64,000 nucleotides of DNA from Anaerolineaceae bacterium (GCA_016124855.1 WGMX01000043.1:62001-126000); one strand, 5' to 3'. Positions 44,770 through 54,901 are shown, numbered from the stretch's first letter. The notes: generated by a model from the letters alone, not told the origin. Made by a program: numbers and translations.

Positions 44770-46367
44770 TTGGCGTTCTGCGGCGGTTCGGGCATGGCCT
44801 CTATTTGTTCTTTGATTATTTTCACATCCTCATTTTCAGGAAGTTCTATTGCCAACGGACTGATCAAATCCAGCGCCATTTGGCGGTTTCCTAAACCCAT
44901 GTGGCAAATGACCATGCTCATACGGATATGTGTACTTGTTCCGTATAGTTGAATAGCATACATATAAAATCCTAGGGCACTCTTATAGTCCTTGACCTTT
45001 TGTAATATGGTCGCTATCTTAACAGGAAGATTATACTGTTCTCCCAAATGGTAATAATTGTCCCATACTCCTCGTAGCACAAGTTGTAGATTGTATGCAT
45101 TAGCCACTGTATATTGTTCGGCGATCAATGTTAATAACTTGTTATAAACCACGATAAATGCGTGCGAATCATAAGATTTTAGACGAACATAAGCCAACAA
45201 GTTCTCCAGTGTCATCGCCGACTGATTTGGAAATTCCATTAATACGGTATAGAAGTCTGCCGGGTTAATGCGTTCAATGTAATCATGATAGCTATGACGT
45301 GTTTCTGCGAATTCAGAGTCGCCTAACAAGCACACTAGAATATTGATCGAATTAAAACTATGAGTTGTTGTAAGCACTGTGCCATGCTGATGTTCAAAAA
45401 ACTTCGTAATGGCATGATAGTTAAATTGGATTGAAAAACCGTTGTCGTGTAAAGCCATCTGTGGGATGTCACTGCTAACTAAATCTTCAATTCGATGATC
45501 GCCTTTATCCGCTGTCAGAAGCATCATTCTATTGTTAGACAATTGCTGCAATCGGTGTATACATTGCAACGCGTTATAAGGGAAAATCAACATTGAATCT
45601 TGTAACTGTTGGCGATACATCTCTAAGAGAGCCCGCATCTGTGGATCGTGGTAAAAATCTGTAGTGGTGGGAAAACGGTCGTACACAACGTCGATACGTT
45701 TAATGAGTTCGGGATCAGATAAATTGGTTTCGGGCTGTTCCGTCACAAGGGATGTTTGGACTTCAAACAACTGTCCATCTTCTACATAAAACAAATCCGC
45801 CGGGAGTGTATCCCATGTGTAATTTGCAATCACAATCACGGGATTTTTAAGTGTTCCACTGACCAGTTTTTTGCCGGAATGTTCCAACGTGAGTTCTGTA
45901 TCGTTCGCTAAATCAAAGCGCGCAAAATCTACCTTTCCGGCTTCAACATAAGGCTCTAATTGGGGGTGCGTTTTCCAAAATTCGACATTCTTTTTTGCCA
46001 GATCAGTCAAAACATACTGGTAAGGAACGTGTTTGACTGCTGATGAACTATAAAATTCTTCCAGTTGATTAAGAATGTTGTAGCCCAACCGTCCCGAACC
46101 TGCCCCGATTTCCACGATATAAACAGGTTCACTGATGTCAATTTGAGCGAGCCAATCGCGTATGTATCCGTAAATGACACGGCTGTATGCCATTGCAATC
46201 ACGGGATTGGTAGTAATGCCGAAGGGAATATACAGCTTGCTCCATGCATCTACGCCTTGGTCGATGTAATACTGACGCTGCAACTTCCAGATAAGCGACT
46301 GCGAAAATGACTTATTTTCTTCCAGTACGTATTCGGGTCGTGGCGCCTCACCTGTTTTATGTGACAT
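44766..46367 (-). CDS. MidA/NDUFAF7-like SAM methyltransferase with repeat tail
   Basis: The 533-residue product begins with a region typical of the MidA/NDUFAF7 protein-arginine methyltransferase-like family. It has IVEIGAGSGRLGYNIL (motif I, SAM-binding), later VIVIANYTWDTLPADLF, and YHDPQMRALLEMYRQQL. Residues about 410-525 are helical TPR-like repeats (YKSALGFYMYAIQLYG, GLGNRQMALDLISPLA). The fusion suggests a protein-docking methyltransferase. The substrate is unknown. It converges on the kinase gene with a 4-base overlap of stop codons. Confidence 0.75.
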   Translation of the reverse strand: MSHKTGEAPRPEYVLEENKSFSQSLIWKLQRQYYIDQGVDAWSKLYIPFGITTNPVIAMAYSRVIYGYIRDWLAQIDISEPVYIVEIGAGSGRLGYNILNQLEEFYSSSAVKHVPYQYVLTDLAKKNVEFWKTHPQLEPYVEAGKVDFARFDLANDTELTLEHSGKKLVSGTLKNPVIVIANYTWDTLPADLFYVEDGQLFEVQTSLVTEQPETNLSDPELIKRIDVVYDRFPTTTDFYHDPQMRALLEMYRQQLQDSMLIFPYNALQCIHRLQQLSNNRMMLLTADKGDHRIEDLVSSDIPQMALHDNGFSIQFNYHAITKFFEHQHGTVLTTTHSFNSINILVCLLGDSEFAETRHSYHDYIERINPADFYTVLMEFPNQSAMTLENLLAYVRLKSYDSHAFIVVYNKLLTLIAEQYTVANAYNLQLVLRGVWDNYYHLGEQYNLPVKIATILQKVKDYKSALGFYMYAIQLYGTSTHIRMSMVICHMGLGNRQMALDLISPLAIELPENEDVKIIKEQIEAMPEPPQNAN

Positions 46368-46634
46368 AAATACTTGGCTTCCTGTTAAGTTTCAGACGAA
46401 AGCAATTTGCAAAGAAGTCGAAATTTATTATAGCCGGAACTCCGCTTTTTGCTGTTTCTAGTAAACACCGATAATCAATTTCCGCGCAAAAACAGGGCTG
46501 AGTCCCGGGCAATTTTTGAAACTTTCTTATACTCTACTCAAATCCCATCACGGATAAGTATTTGCCCATCCCCTGCCTAATCGTTACAATTCAGACTGAA
46601 TAATAAATATCCTTTCTCACGTGGAGATTATTAC

Positions 46635-48338
46635 TTGCCAGCTTTAGGAGCATTCACGTTCGTCCTGCACAGTCATCTACCTTACGCACGTTTGGCAGGG
46701 CGTTGGCCGCATGGTGAAGAATGGATACATGAAGCCGCTGTAGACACTTATATTCCTTTATTACAGACGTTATATGATCTTAAAGAACAGGGTGTATATT
46801 TCCGTTTAACACTCGGTATCACACCCGTACTTGCCGAGCAGTTGAATGACCCTGATGTGCTAGATCATCTTGACCAATTCCTTGATCAGAAAATTGACGC
46901 TGCTTCACTTGACAGGGCCTATTTTGAGTCGCCTGAAACTGCAGACTCAAATTTGCTCGCCTTAGCCGTTCACTATCAAAAGAACTTGGAAATCATTAAA
47001 GCTGCTTTTCATAACCGGTTTAACAGGGACATTATAGGTGCTTTTCGACGCCTACAGGATGAAGGCTTAATCGAAATCATTACTTGCGCCGCCACTCACG
47101 CTTATTTGCCGCTTCTCTCGCGGGATAGTTCAATTAATGCACAGATCAAAATCGGCATTCAAAGTTATGAGCGGCTTTTCGGGCGTAGGCCAAATGCCAT
47201 TTGGTTGCCTGAATGTGCGTATCGTCCCGCATATGTTACTGAAGACGGTCATACCCGTGCCGGTTTGGAAACATTCCTTGAGCAAAACAACCTTCGGCTG
47301 TTTTTTAGTGAAACCAACGCGATAACAGGTGGGCAACCAGTGGGCGTTGCTGCGGGCGAAGTTATCGGTCCATATGGCTACATCAAGCGCCGCTATGTCA
47401 TTCCAGCTAGTCCGACTCTTCAAATGCCTGATCGTCCCGCGACTACCTTTAAGCCTTATTACGTGACGGAAACTATCGCCGGAAGTGATGGGGAAGAACA
47501 TTCGAATGTGGCTGTTATCGGACGTAATAATAAGACCGGTATGCAGGTATGGAGCGCCGAAAATGGTTACCCCGGTGATTTTGACTATCGCGAGTTTCAC
47601 AAACGCGCGGGGACAAGTGGAATGCGCTACTGGCGTGTCACTGGTGTCAAAGCGGAATTAGGTGACAAAGATTACTACCATCCCGATTGGGCAGCCTTTA
47701 AAATTGACCAACATGCCGAGCATTTCGCTCATTTGGTGGGGGACTTGTTACGAGAATACAATCAGCAAACCGGGGAATATGGGCTGATTGCATCGAACTA
47801 CGATACCGAGTTATTTGGTCATTGGTGGTATGAAGGTATCACATGGCTGGGAAAAGTTCTCCGTTATCTTGCGTCTATTAAAGACGTCGAACTGACGACC
47901 GCGAGTGACTTTATCCAACGTCATCCGCCGCAAGAGGTATTAAATATTCCCGAAAGTTCGTGGGGCAGCAATGGTACCCACTTTACGTGGGATAACATTG
48001 AAACCCATTGGATGTGGCCATCTATTCACGATTCCGAAGTGCGTATGGAAAATCTGGTCGCCCGTTTCCCACATCCAAGCGATGATCAACGAACCTTGCT
48101 AAACCAAATCGCGCGCGAATTGTTATTATTACAGAGTTCAGATTGGCCGTTCTTAGTGACGACGGGACAAGCGCGTGAATATGCCATTCAACGTTTTAAC
48201 CAGCACCTTGAACGATTTGATAAACTAGTTGAGAGCTTGGACAGCGGGGCACCAGATCGTGCATTAGCTGAACACTACTATGAGCTAGATAAGCTGTTCC
48301 CTGAGCTAGATTACCGCTGGTTTGCAGCGTTGGAATGA
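46635..48338 (+). CDS. GH57 1,4-alpha-glucan branching enzyme
   Basis: The start is TTG 46635 with ggag 8-10 bases upstream. The 567-residue product is a GH57 enzyme of the branching type (DUF1957-containing). The N-terminal motif is FVLHSHLPYARLAGRWPHGEEW. The catalytic nucleophile Glu lies in AIWLPECAY, the acid/base Asp in NYDTELFGHWWYEG. It creates alpha-1,6 branches in glycogen. The C-terminal helical domain (about 420-567) matches the family. It is followed by glgA, glgC and another GH57 gene on the same strand. Confidence 0.93.
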   Translation: MPALGAFTFVLHSHLPYARLAGRWPHGEEWIHEAAVDTYIPLLQTLYDLKEQGVYFRLTLGITPVLAEQLNDPDVLDHLDQFLDQKIDAASLDRAYFESPETADSNLLALAVHYQKNLEIIKAAFHNRFNRDIIGAFRRLQDEGLIEIITCAATHAYLPLLSRDSSINAQIKIGIQSYERLFGRRPNAIWLPECAYRPAYVTEDGHTRAGLETFLEQNNLRLFFSETNAITGGQPVGVAAGEVIGPYGYIKRRYVIPASPTLQMPDRPATTFKPYYVTETIAGSDGEEHSNVAVIGRNNKTGMQVWSAENGYPGDFDYREFHKRAGTSGMRYWRVTGVKAELGDKDYYHPDWAAFKIDQHAEHFAHLVGDLLREYNQQTGEYGLIASNYDTELFGHWWYEGITWLGKVLRYLASIKDVELTTASDFIQRHPPQEVLNIPESSWGSNGTHFTWDNIETHWMWPSIHDSEVRMENLVARFPHPSDDQRTLLNQIARELLLLQSSDWPFLVTTGQAREYAIQRFNQHLERFDKLVESLDSGAPDRALAEHYYELDKLFPELDYRWFAALE

Positions 48339-48404
48339 TGGGAAAGCAGGTGCAATGATGATGATGAAAACCGTTATATGCACCACAAAACTGGAGAAAC
48401 ACTT

Positions 48405-49871
48405 TTGAATATGAATGTTCTATTTGTCGGTGCTGAAGCAGCGCCTTTTGCCAAAGTTGGGGGTATGGCTGATGTAATGGGGTCACTGCCCGCCGCATTA
48501 CGCAAACTTGATGTTGATGCACGTGTCTTAATTCCTCACTATGGCTTCATTGATGACAGTAAATTTAATATCACCCACAGCTTTCACTTTTCGTTTCCTC
48601 GTGCAACGGGGGTAACCGATGTCCACGTCTTCAAAACTATCCAAGATGGTGTACCGGTTTATTTGGTGAAGGGGTGGCCGTTTTTTGGAGAAGATTCTGC
48701 TGTCTATACTGAATGGTCGTGGGATTCTCCGCGCTTCATCTTTTTTAGTCAAGTCGCTATGGCCGTCGCGTGGGAACTGCGCCAGCGCGAAGGGTGGTTC
48801 CCTGATGTTTTTCACGTAAACGACTGGCACACAGGATTAATTCCCTTTCTTGTCGCAATTGCTAAATTTGATCCCGTTTGGGGGCAGGTTGCTACAGTCC
48901 TCAGCATCCACAATATGGCCTATCAAGGCGATAATGTCGGCGGTTGGCTCTGGCAGTTAGGTATTCCCGGTCGCAACCATCAAGATTTACTTTGGAGGGG
49001 ATTAACCGACAATTTAATGGCAATTGCCATCGCCTATTCCGACAAAGTCTCGACGGTTAGCCCTCGTTACGCCACCGAAATACAGTATCCCTATATGGGT
49101 TACGGTCTTGATAATCTTGTGCGAACCCGCGCTGGAGATTTGGTCGGCATACTCAATGGCATTGATATTGATTTGTGGAATCCCGAAACAGACAAGCTTT
49201 TGGTATCCAACTTTAATGCGGATAATTTTGCCGAAAAGCGTCCCCCGAATAAACACCAGCTACAGGAAGATGCAGGGCTTCCCGTTCGTGATGATGTAAT
49301 GATTATCGGTGTGGTTAGTCGTTTGGTCGCTCAAAAAGGTTTCGACTTGGCTTTGCCCGCCTTGTGGCAAATACTTTATGACACCGACGTTCAATTCGTA
49401 TTACTCGGCACGGGCGATCCCAATATCGATTACGAATTTTGGCGTTTAGGACAAGCTTATCCCCAAAAAGCCAAAATTTATCAAGGCTATAATGCCGCGC
49501 TTGCCCAACGTATTTATGCCGGTTGCGATGTATTCCTCATGCCCAGCCATTTTGAACCCTGTGGCATTGGTCAAATGAACGCCATGCGCTATGGTGCACT
49601 TCCCCTCGTTCGTGAAACAGGTGGTCTAGCCGACACCGTCCAGAATTATGACAATGGCGCTGCGGATCGTGGTGTTGGTTTTGTGTTTAACTGGGAAACA
49701 CCGGACGCGGTCTTAGGAACACTGCGTTGGGCAAATCGCACCTATCATAATAACCACGATGCTTGGCAGCGAATGCAGCGTCGCGCTATGCAAACAGATG
49801 TGAGTTGGGAGAATAGTGCTTATCAGTATGTAGACTTATATCGGAACGCTATCATTAATCGTAGGAGGTAG
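48405..49871 (+). CDS. glgA: Glycogen synthase (GT5)
   Basis: I prefer TTG 48405 (ggag 8 bases upstream) or the ATG two codons later; the frame opens at 48378 without an SD. The 488-residue product has the GT5 N-terminus NVLFVGAEAAPFAKVGGMADV with the KVGG nucleotide-sugar motif. It also has HVNDWHTGLIPF, ISRLVxQKG-like VVSRLVAQKGFDL and the C-terminal MPSHFEPCGIGQMNAMRYG. It extends glycogen using ADP-glucose from the product of the next gene. The gap to glgC is seven bases. Confidence 0.93.
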   Translation: MNMNVLFVGAEAAPFAKVGGMADVMGSLPAALRKLDVDARVLIPHYGFIDDSKFNITHSFHFSFPRATGVTDVHVFKTIQDGVPVYLVKGWPFFGEDSAVYTEWSWDSPRFIFFSQVAMAVAWELRQREGWFPDVFHVNDWHTGLIPFLVAIAKFDPVWGQVATVLSIHNMAYQGDNVGGWLWQLGIPGRNHQDLLWRGLTDNLMAIAIAYSDKVSTVSPRYATEIQYPYMGYGLDNLVRTRAGDLVGILNGIDIDLWNPETDKLLVSNFNADNFAEKRPPNKHQLQEDAGLPVRDDVMIIGVVSRLVAQKGFDLALPALWQILYDTDVQFVLLGTGDPNIDYEFWRLGQAYPQKAKIYQGYNAALAQRIYAGCDVFLMPSHFEPCGIGQMNAMRYGALPLVRETGGLADTVQNYDNGAADRGVGFVFNWETPDAVLGTLRWANRTYHNNHDAWQRMQRRAMQTDVSWENSAYQYVDLYRNAIINRRR

Positions 49872-49878
49872 TGCCACT

Positions 49879-51138
49879 GTGAAAATCAAAGCCGTAATCC
49901 TTGCTGGTGGGGAAGGGACTCGCTTATATACCCTTACCGCTAAACGGGCAAAACCTGCCGTCCCGTTTGCAGGGAAATACCGAATTATTGACTTTACTTT
50001 GAGCAACTGTGTCAATTCGAATATTTTTGATGTGCTTGTTCTCACGCAGTATCGTCCACATAGTCTAAATGATCATATCGGACGGGGTCGTCCTTGGGAT
50101 TTGGATCGCTCGTTTACAGGCGGCGTCCAGATTCTACAACCGTATAAAGGTCGTAATGATACCGATTGGTATGCAGGTACAGCCGATGCGGTTGCCCAAA
50201 ACATTAGCTTTGTGCGTCGTGGTCGGCCAGATTATGTCATCATCCTCTCTGGTGATCACATTTACGAGATGGATTATGATGTGCTCTTGCAGTTCCATCG
50301 CGAGAAAAAAGCCGATGCCACCATTTGTACCATCCGCGTGCCGATGGATGAGGCCAGTCGCTATGGCATCCTCGATGTCGATGACGACTATCGCGTTCGT
50401 GAATTTGTAGAGAAGCCCCCGAATCCACCTTCCAACCTCGCCAGCATGGGCGTGTATATCTTTAGCTACGCCGTCCTTGAACAAATGCTTGCCGATGACC
50501 AAAAGCGCAAGGGTTCGAATCATGACTTCGGCAAGGACATCATCCCGCGTATGGTCATCGAAAACATGCGTGTCTATGCCTATCCCTATGGCGGCTATTG
50601 GATTGACGTGGGAACAATTGATGCCTATTGGGAAGCCCATATGGATTTGATTGGTTCACCACCTTCACTCAATCTGAATGACCGAACTTGGGTTATTCAT
50701 ACTTTGAGCGAAGAACGCCCGCCTGTTCATATTCAAACGGGTGCGACAGTCAAAAACAGCCTGATTACTGATGGTTCAGTGATCTCTGAAGGGGCAGTCG
50801 TCGAAAACTCAGTTCTTTCGCCCGGTGTCTATGTTGGGCCGAATGCCGTCGTGCGTGAATCAATTATTCTTACTGATACCTACATCGAAGCCGGTGCAGT
50901 GGTCGAACGCTGCATCCTCGATAAGATTGTTGTGGTGGGACATAACGCGCGCGTTGGTAAAATTCAGGATATGGGCGAGCTCGGCATCACCTGTGTCGGC
51001 AAGAATACCCATATTCCTGCAGGGTATAGTGTTGGTCATAGTTGCATTCTAGGAACGGATTTGCGCTTGGAAGATTTTTCATCCTACGCCAACAAATCTG
51101 TACCCAGTAACACGCAAATCGGTTACAAGAAAAAATAG
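49879..51138 (+). CDS. glgC: Glucose-1-phosphate adenylyltransferase
   Basis: The start is GTG 49879 with aggaggt upstream. The 419-residue product has the nucleotidyltransferase signature AVILAGGEGTRLYTLT, the substrate lysine in KPAVPFAGKYR, and IDVGTIDAYWEAH. The C-terminal left-handed beta helix shows hexapeptide repeats (VISEGAVVENSVLSPGVYVG). It makes ADP-glucose for glycogen synthesis. A terminator follows. Confidence 0.95.
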   Translation: MKIKAVILAGGEGTRLYTLTAKRAKPAVPFAGKYRIIDFTLSNCVNSNIFDVLVLTQYRPHSLNDHIGRGRPWDLDRSFTGGVQILQPYKGRNDTDWYAGTADAVAQNISFVRRGRPDYVIILSGDHIYEMDYDVLLQFHREKKADATICTIRVPMDEASRYGILDVDDDYRVREFVEKPPNPPSNLASMGVYIFSYAVLEQMLADDQKRKGSNHDFGKDIIPRMVIENMRVYAYPYGGYWIDVGTIDAYWEAHMDLIGSPPSLNLNDRTWVIHTLSEERPPVHIQTGATVKNSLITDGSVISEGAVVENSVLSPGVYVGPNAVVRESIILTDTYIEAGAVVERCILDKIVVVGHNARVGKIQDMGELGITCVGKNTHIPAGYSVGHSCILGTDLRLEDFSSYANKSVPSNTQIGYKKK

Positions 51139-51151
51139 AATTGTAAGATTT

Positions 51152-51183
51152 TGAGTGCTGTGGTCTTGACACGACAGCACTCA
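51152..51183 (+). terminator. Hairpin terminator after glgC
   Basis: A 10-bp perfect stem (51152-51161 with 51174-51183, 12-base loop) is followed by T-rich sequence. Confidence 0.7.
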
Positions 51184-51285
51184 GATTTATTTCATAAAAC
51201 AATATAAAGGTGGGTAGCATTACCTAATTGATGATATGTGGCTTATTGTATGCTGCTCATCAGATGAATTATTAGGAGTCTTATT

Positions 51286-52701
51286 GTGTCCAAAATTGAA
51301 CGTACAGCGCTTGTCGTATATAGCCATTTCAGCCAACCGCCGCGCGGAAATCCGCTGACTTACGAAATCGGTGAAGAAGCCGATGCAGCCCCCTATAAGA
51401 ATTGGAATGAGCGCATCAATGCTACATCCTATGCCGCTAATGCAGATATTGGCAACTTCAATCACATCAGCTTTAGCGTCAGTGAAGGCTTAATGAAGTG
51501 GCTAGAGCAAAAAGCACCTGAAACCTACCAAAAAATTATCGAGGGTGATCAGCAGTCGGTCGCCGCTCATCCGCCTGCCGGAAACGCCTTGGCGACTGCT
51601 CATAATCATGTCATTCTTCCGCTCTCACGAAAACGCGATAAACGAACACAGATTATTTGGGGTATCGCAGCATTTGAACGCCATTTTGGTCGTAAGCCGT
51701 TTGGGTTCTGGTTGCCCGAAATGGCCGTTGATACCGAAACCCTGCAATTTCTCGCTGACGCAGGGATTGGTTATACACTGTTAACCAGCAAACAGCTTGT
51801 TGGATTGCCTCAAGGAGGTGGCGCAGGTCCATATCGTGTTGAACTACCCGATGGTAAAAGCATTGTAGTTTTTGCACGTCATGATCCGCTTTCCGCTGAG
51901 CTTTCCTTTAAAGTTCATAATCTGGGCGGTGCAGGCCATTGGGCGCATAATGCACTGTCACCAGCTCGTAAAAGTGTTGGTTCGCTGCTTCTGTTAGCAA
52001 CTGCCGGAGAAACGTTCGGACATCACTATGCGGGTGAAGAACAATTCCTTTATTGGTTGGTTCAGCATGAAGCCAACAAGGCAGGCTATGAATTAACCAC
52101 GCTCGACCAAGTGTTCTTGAATTCAAAACCACAGCAGACTGTAAAAATTGTTGAGCGCAGCAGTTGGGGCGATCAACCCGGTTTGAGTCAATGGTTTATG
52201 GGCGGTATCGAGAATGGCAAAGATACCATGTGGAAAGGCGCCTTACGTCGTGCCTTAGACAACGCCGCGAGTGATCTAGATCGTATTTATGAAGACCTCG
52301 TTACACCCTTCAATGTTGAACCGTTTATATTGCGCGATCAATATCTACCTGCCATTTTTGCGGGGCAAACACCCGAAGAGTTTATTGCGGAAAAGCTCCC
52401 GAAGATGAAAGAAAAACAGGTAGAACAGTTGAAGATACTTTTTCAAGCACAGCGTCTCACCCAGCGTATGTACAACAGTTATACGTTTACCGATACGCAG
52501 CTTGATGGTCGTCAACCGCGCTATGCCATTGCCTGTGCCGCGACCGCCTTAGCCCTAGCGCAATCCACGACCGGACGCGATATGAGTGATCGCTTATCAG
52601 CGGATCTTGCTGTCGTCACTTCACCGAATACATCGATTACTGGAACGGATATGCTTCACGATGCCATGCGCGACTTTGAACTCTCGTTGGCAAAAGCCTA
52701 A
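51286..52701 (+). CDS. GH57-family protein with DUF3536-type C-terminus
   Basis: The 471-residue product starts with GTG (SD taggag). The N-terminal GH57-like barrel includes HFSQPPRGNPLT, IGNFNHISFSVSEGL and the likely nucleophile Glu in FGFWLPEMAVD. It also has ATAGETFGHHYAGEEQFL, where other GH57 proteins carry the acid/base. The C-terminal helical part (about 290-470) corresponds to DUF3536. Its place after branching enzyme, glgA and glgC points to glycogen or maltodextrin processing. The precise activity is not known for this subfamily. Confidence 0.8.
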   Translation: MSKIERTALVVYSHFSQPPRGNPLTYEIGEEADAAPYKNWNERINATSYAANADIGNFNHISFSVSEGLMKWLEQKAPETYQKIIEGDQQSVAAHPPAGNALATAHNHVILPLSRKRDKRTQIIWGIAAFERHFGRKPFGFWLPEMAVDTETLQFLADAGIGYTLLTSKQLVGLPQGGGAGPYRVELPDGKSIVVFARHDPLSAELSFKVHNLGGAGHWAHNALSPARKSVGSLLLLATAGETFGHHYAGEEQFLYWLVQHEANKAGYELTTLDQVFLNSKPQQTVKIVERSSWGDQPGLSQWFMGGIENGKDTMWKGALRRALDNAASDLDRIYEDLVTPFNVEPFILRDQYLPAIFAGQTPEEFIAEKLPKMKEKQVEQLKILFQAQRLTQRMYNSYTFTDTQLDGRQPRYAIACAATALALAQSTTGRDMSDRLSADLAVVTSPNTSITGTDMLHDAMRDFELSLAKA

Positions 52702-52723
52702 TTGCCGCAACCTATTTTGGTTT

Positions 52724-52754
52724 ACCCCTTTCCCTGTTACTTCGGGGAAGGGGT
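52724..52754 (+). terminator. Rho-independent terminator
   Basis: An 11-bp stem with one wobble (52724-52734 with 52744-52754) is followed six bases on by a run of T. It follows the second GH57 gene. Confidence 0.75.
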
Positions 52755-52833
52755 CTGATTTTTTCTCTCCGTCCGAATTTCTATAATAGGCCCGCCTACG
52801 CACCAAAGAATCAATATAGAGTCGAACAACTTC

Positions 52834-53883
52834 ATGCTAAAACCATCAAAACTCAAACCCGGCGATAAGGTTGCTGCCATTACTCTCTCGTGGGGTGGGG
52901 CGGGTTTAATGCCACATCGCTATCAAGCAGGCAAACGCCAATTACAGGATGAGTTTGGGGTGACGGTTGTTGAAACACCTCATGCGCTTCGTGATCCCGA
53001 CTGGATTAGTCGTAATCCTCAAGCCCGTGCTGATGATCTTATGCAAGCCTTTGCCGACCCCGACATAAAAGCCATTTTTTCAATGATTGGTGGTGATGAT
53101 TCACTCCGTATATTGCCGTATATCGATCTTGATGTCATCCGCAATAACCCCAAAATTTTTATGGGGTACTCCGACACAACGGTGACACACTTTGCGTGCT
53201 GGAAAGCCGGCCTAACCTCGTTTTATGGCCCATCTTTTATGGCAGGCTTTGCCGAAAATGCAGGCATGTTTCCTTATATGATCGATTACGTTCGTCGCAC
53301 CCTTTTTTCGACTGAACCCATTGGACAACTTTATCCTAATTCCGGTGGCTGGACAGTCGAATTTCTCGATTGGTCCGATCCAGAAAACCAAAATCGCAAA
53401 CGTCAATTAAGTCCGACAACCGGCTGGCGCTGGTTGCAAGGGCAGGGCATTAGACAGGGACGGCTGATGGGTGGCTGTTTGGAAGTCATGGATTGGCTGC
53501 GCGGCACAGATTATTTCCCGCCAGCGTCCGATTGGCACGACGCAGTTCTGTTTATCGAAACGTCTGAGGAATCACCGTCGCCTGAACAAGTCACTCGTAT
53601 GCTGCGTCCTTTAGCGGCTGTGGGCGTTTTTAAGCATCTTTCTGGAATTTTAGTCGGTCGCCCCGGTGGGAATATCCCACCCGAACGTTTTCCCGAATAT
53701 GATGAAGCCGTGCTCAAAATTGTGGTGGAAGAAGAAGGACTTGTTGACCTACCCATCATCACCAACATGGATTTTGGTCATACCGACCCTATGCTCGTTT
53801 TACCTTACGGCCTTCAAACCGAGGTTAATTGCGATACCCACCAAATCAGCATCGTAGAAAGCGCTGTACAGAACTCGATTTGA
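52834..53883 (+). CDS. S66-family peptidase (LD-carboxypeptidase/MccF type)
   Basis: The 349-residue product has the S66 fold with the Ser-Glu-His triad. The nucleophile Ser is in FMGYSDTTVT, the Glu in LFIETSEESPS and the His in MDFGHTDPM. The sequence KLKPGDKVAAITLS at the start and GGDDSLRILPYIDLD are typical. The length and the ETSEE form resemble the MccF subgroup, which cleaves the microcin C-type acyl-phosphoramidate. LdcA enzymes trim peptidoglycan peptides instead. No microcin genes are nearby. Confidence 0.88.
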   Translation: MLKPSKLKPGDKVAAITLSWGGAGLMPHRYQAGKRQLQDEFGVTVVETPHALRDPDWISRNPQARADDLMQAFADPDIKAIFSMIGGDDSLRILPYIDLDVIRNNPKIFMGYSDTTVTHFACWKAGLTSFYGPSFMAGFAENAGMFPYMIDYVRRTLFSTEPIGQLYPNSGGWTVEFLDWSDPENQNRKRQLSPTTGWRWLQGQGIRQGRLMGGCLEVMDWLRGTDYFPPASDWHDAVLFIETSEESPSPEQVTRMLRPLAAVGVFKHLSGILVGRPGGNIPPERFPEYDEAVLKIVVEEEGLVDLPIITNMDFGHTDPMLVLPYGLQTEVNCDTHQISIVESAVQNSI

Positions 53884-54385
53884 ATTGAAACCTTTTGAAG
53901 TTTAACCTCAATTCGGAATGGTTTTTTGCGAATCCAAATGCAAATTATTCACAAATTGCACAATTTTTGACGATTATCCGCTGAATTGTCCGGTGGATTT
54001 ACGAGAGCTCGGCGCTGAATTGACATTTTATGTCGGCGGGTGGCTCGCTCAATGCCACTGAAACGACACTTTTGCAGCGGATGGCCCGGCTGATGCCGCC
54101 GCTGTGCAATTTGCCTATGCCGCTGCTGTAGTTGCGATACATTTTGAACCGCAAAGAACGCCAAGACATTTTTAACACGGAGACACAATGACTCAGAGGC
54201 ACAGAGCATAAGTTTTTCAGCCTAGCCACAGAGATTTTGAGAGAAAAACACACTTAATTATAGAACAAAAGTTTTGGTGTTGTCAACGCGAATCTGTTCG
54301 AGTTTTCAAACCTTCGGACGAATGGTATCTCGACCAACAAAGACCAATTCAAGTGAATTGGACTGTGACCTGTTGACTACTAACT
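53884..54385. other. Non-coding stretch with dispersed repeat
   Basis: About 500 bases without a gene. The middle (54140-54240) is a copy of the dispersed repeat, and around 54070-54120 lies a GCC/CTG-rich patch. Two minus-strand reading frames here have no coding character. Confidence 0.5.
54140..54240 (+). repeat. Dispersed intergenic repeat, copy 2
   Basis: It contains ttgaaccgc, aagaacgccaag, ttttaacac and gaggcacagag. These are the reverse complements of blocks in copy 1 at 16901-16985, though the two halves are in swapped order. Confidence 0.6.
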
Positions 54386-54766
54386 TTATAATGCTTGGGT
54401 CGAAATAATGTACTTTGCCGTTGCCGTGTTTGTCGCTAGAGGAACGTTATGTACGTTACAAATTCGCAGCAAGCCCTGAATGTCAGGGTCATGGGGATTA
54501 GCTGTCAGCGGGTCAACAAAAAAGAACACAGCCTCTATTTTGCCCTCCGCCACTTGCCCTGCGATTTGAGCATCACCGCCTAACGGCCCCGAAAGCATTT
54601 GCCGTACCTCTAATCCGCATTTTTCGATGAGCAGTTGTCCCGTCGTTTTGGTGGCTACCAGATCATATTTAAGCAGTACATCTTTGTGCGACAGCGCAAA
54701 CGCTACCATATCTGCTTTCTTACCATCGTGCGAGACCAGAGCTAATGTTTTTTTGTTTTCAGTCAT
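54386..54766 (-). CDS. mgsA: Methylglyoxal synthase
   Basis: The 126-residue product has the whole family pattern: LALVSHDGKKADMVAFA at the start, ATKTTGQLL, LSGPLGGDAQIA with the catalytic Asp, FFVDPLTANPHDPDI and NVHNVPLATNTATA with the catalytic His. It converts dihydroxyacetone phosphate to methylglyoxal and phosphate, an overflow route when phosphate is short or sugar phosphates build up. This fits a genome with active glycogen turnover. Confidence 0.95.
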   Translation of the reverse strand: MTENKKTLALVSHDGKKADMVAFALSHKDVLLKYDLVATKTTGQLLIEKCGLEVRQMLSGPLGGDAQIAGQVAEGKIEAVFFFVDPLTANPHDPDIQGLLRICNVHNVPLATNTATAKYIISTQAL

Positions 54767-54901
54767 ATTGTCTGTTTTATTCCAACGTGTATATTGAAGA
54801 AACTTAAAACAGTTCTTTTTGGGAACTGAATACGCTACGCCTTTGATACCAGCTTTGAAAATCGCATTTCGTTCATGATGCCTTGGCGGTTAACTTCTAA
54901 T

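Noticed and set aside
46335..48395. Similar N-terminal coding words (HKTGE) at the starts of the genes at 46367 and 48378
   Set aside because: The match is six residues, and the glgA start is probably downstream of it, so it looks like chance.
53949..54253. Two minus-strand frames in the gap before mgsA
   Set aside because: They are formed by the dispersed repeat and show no coding character.
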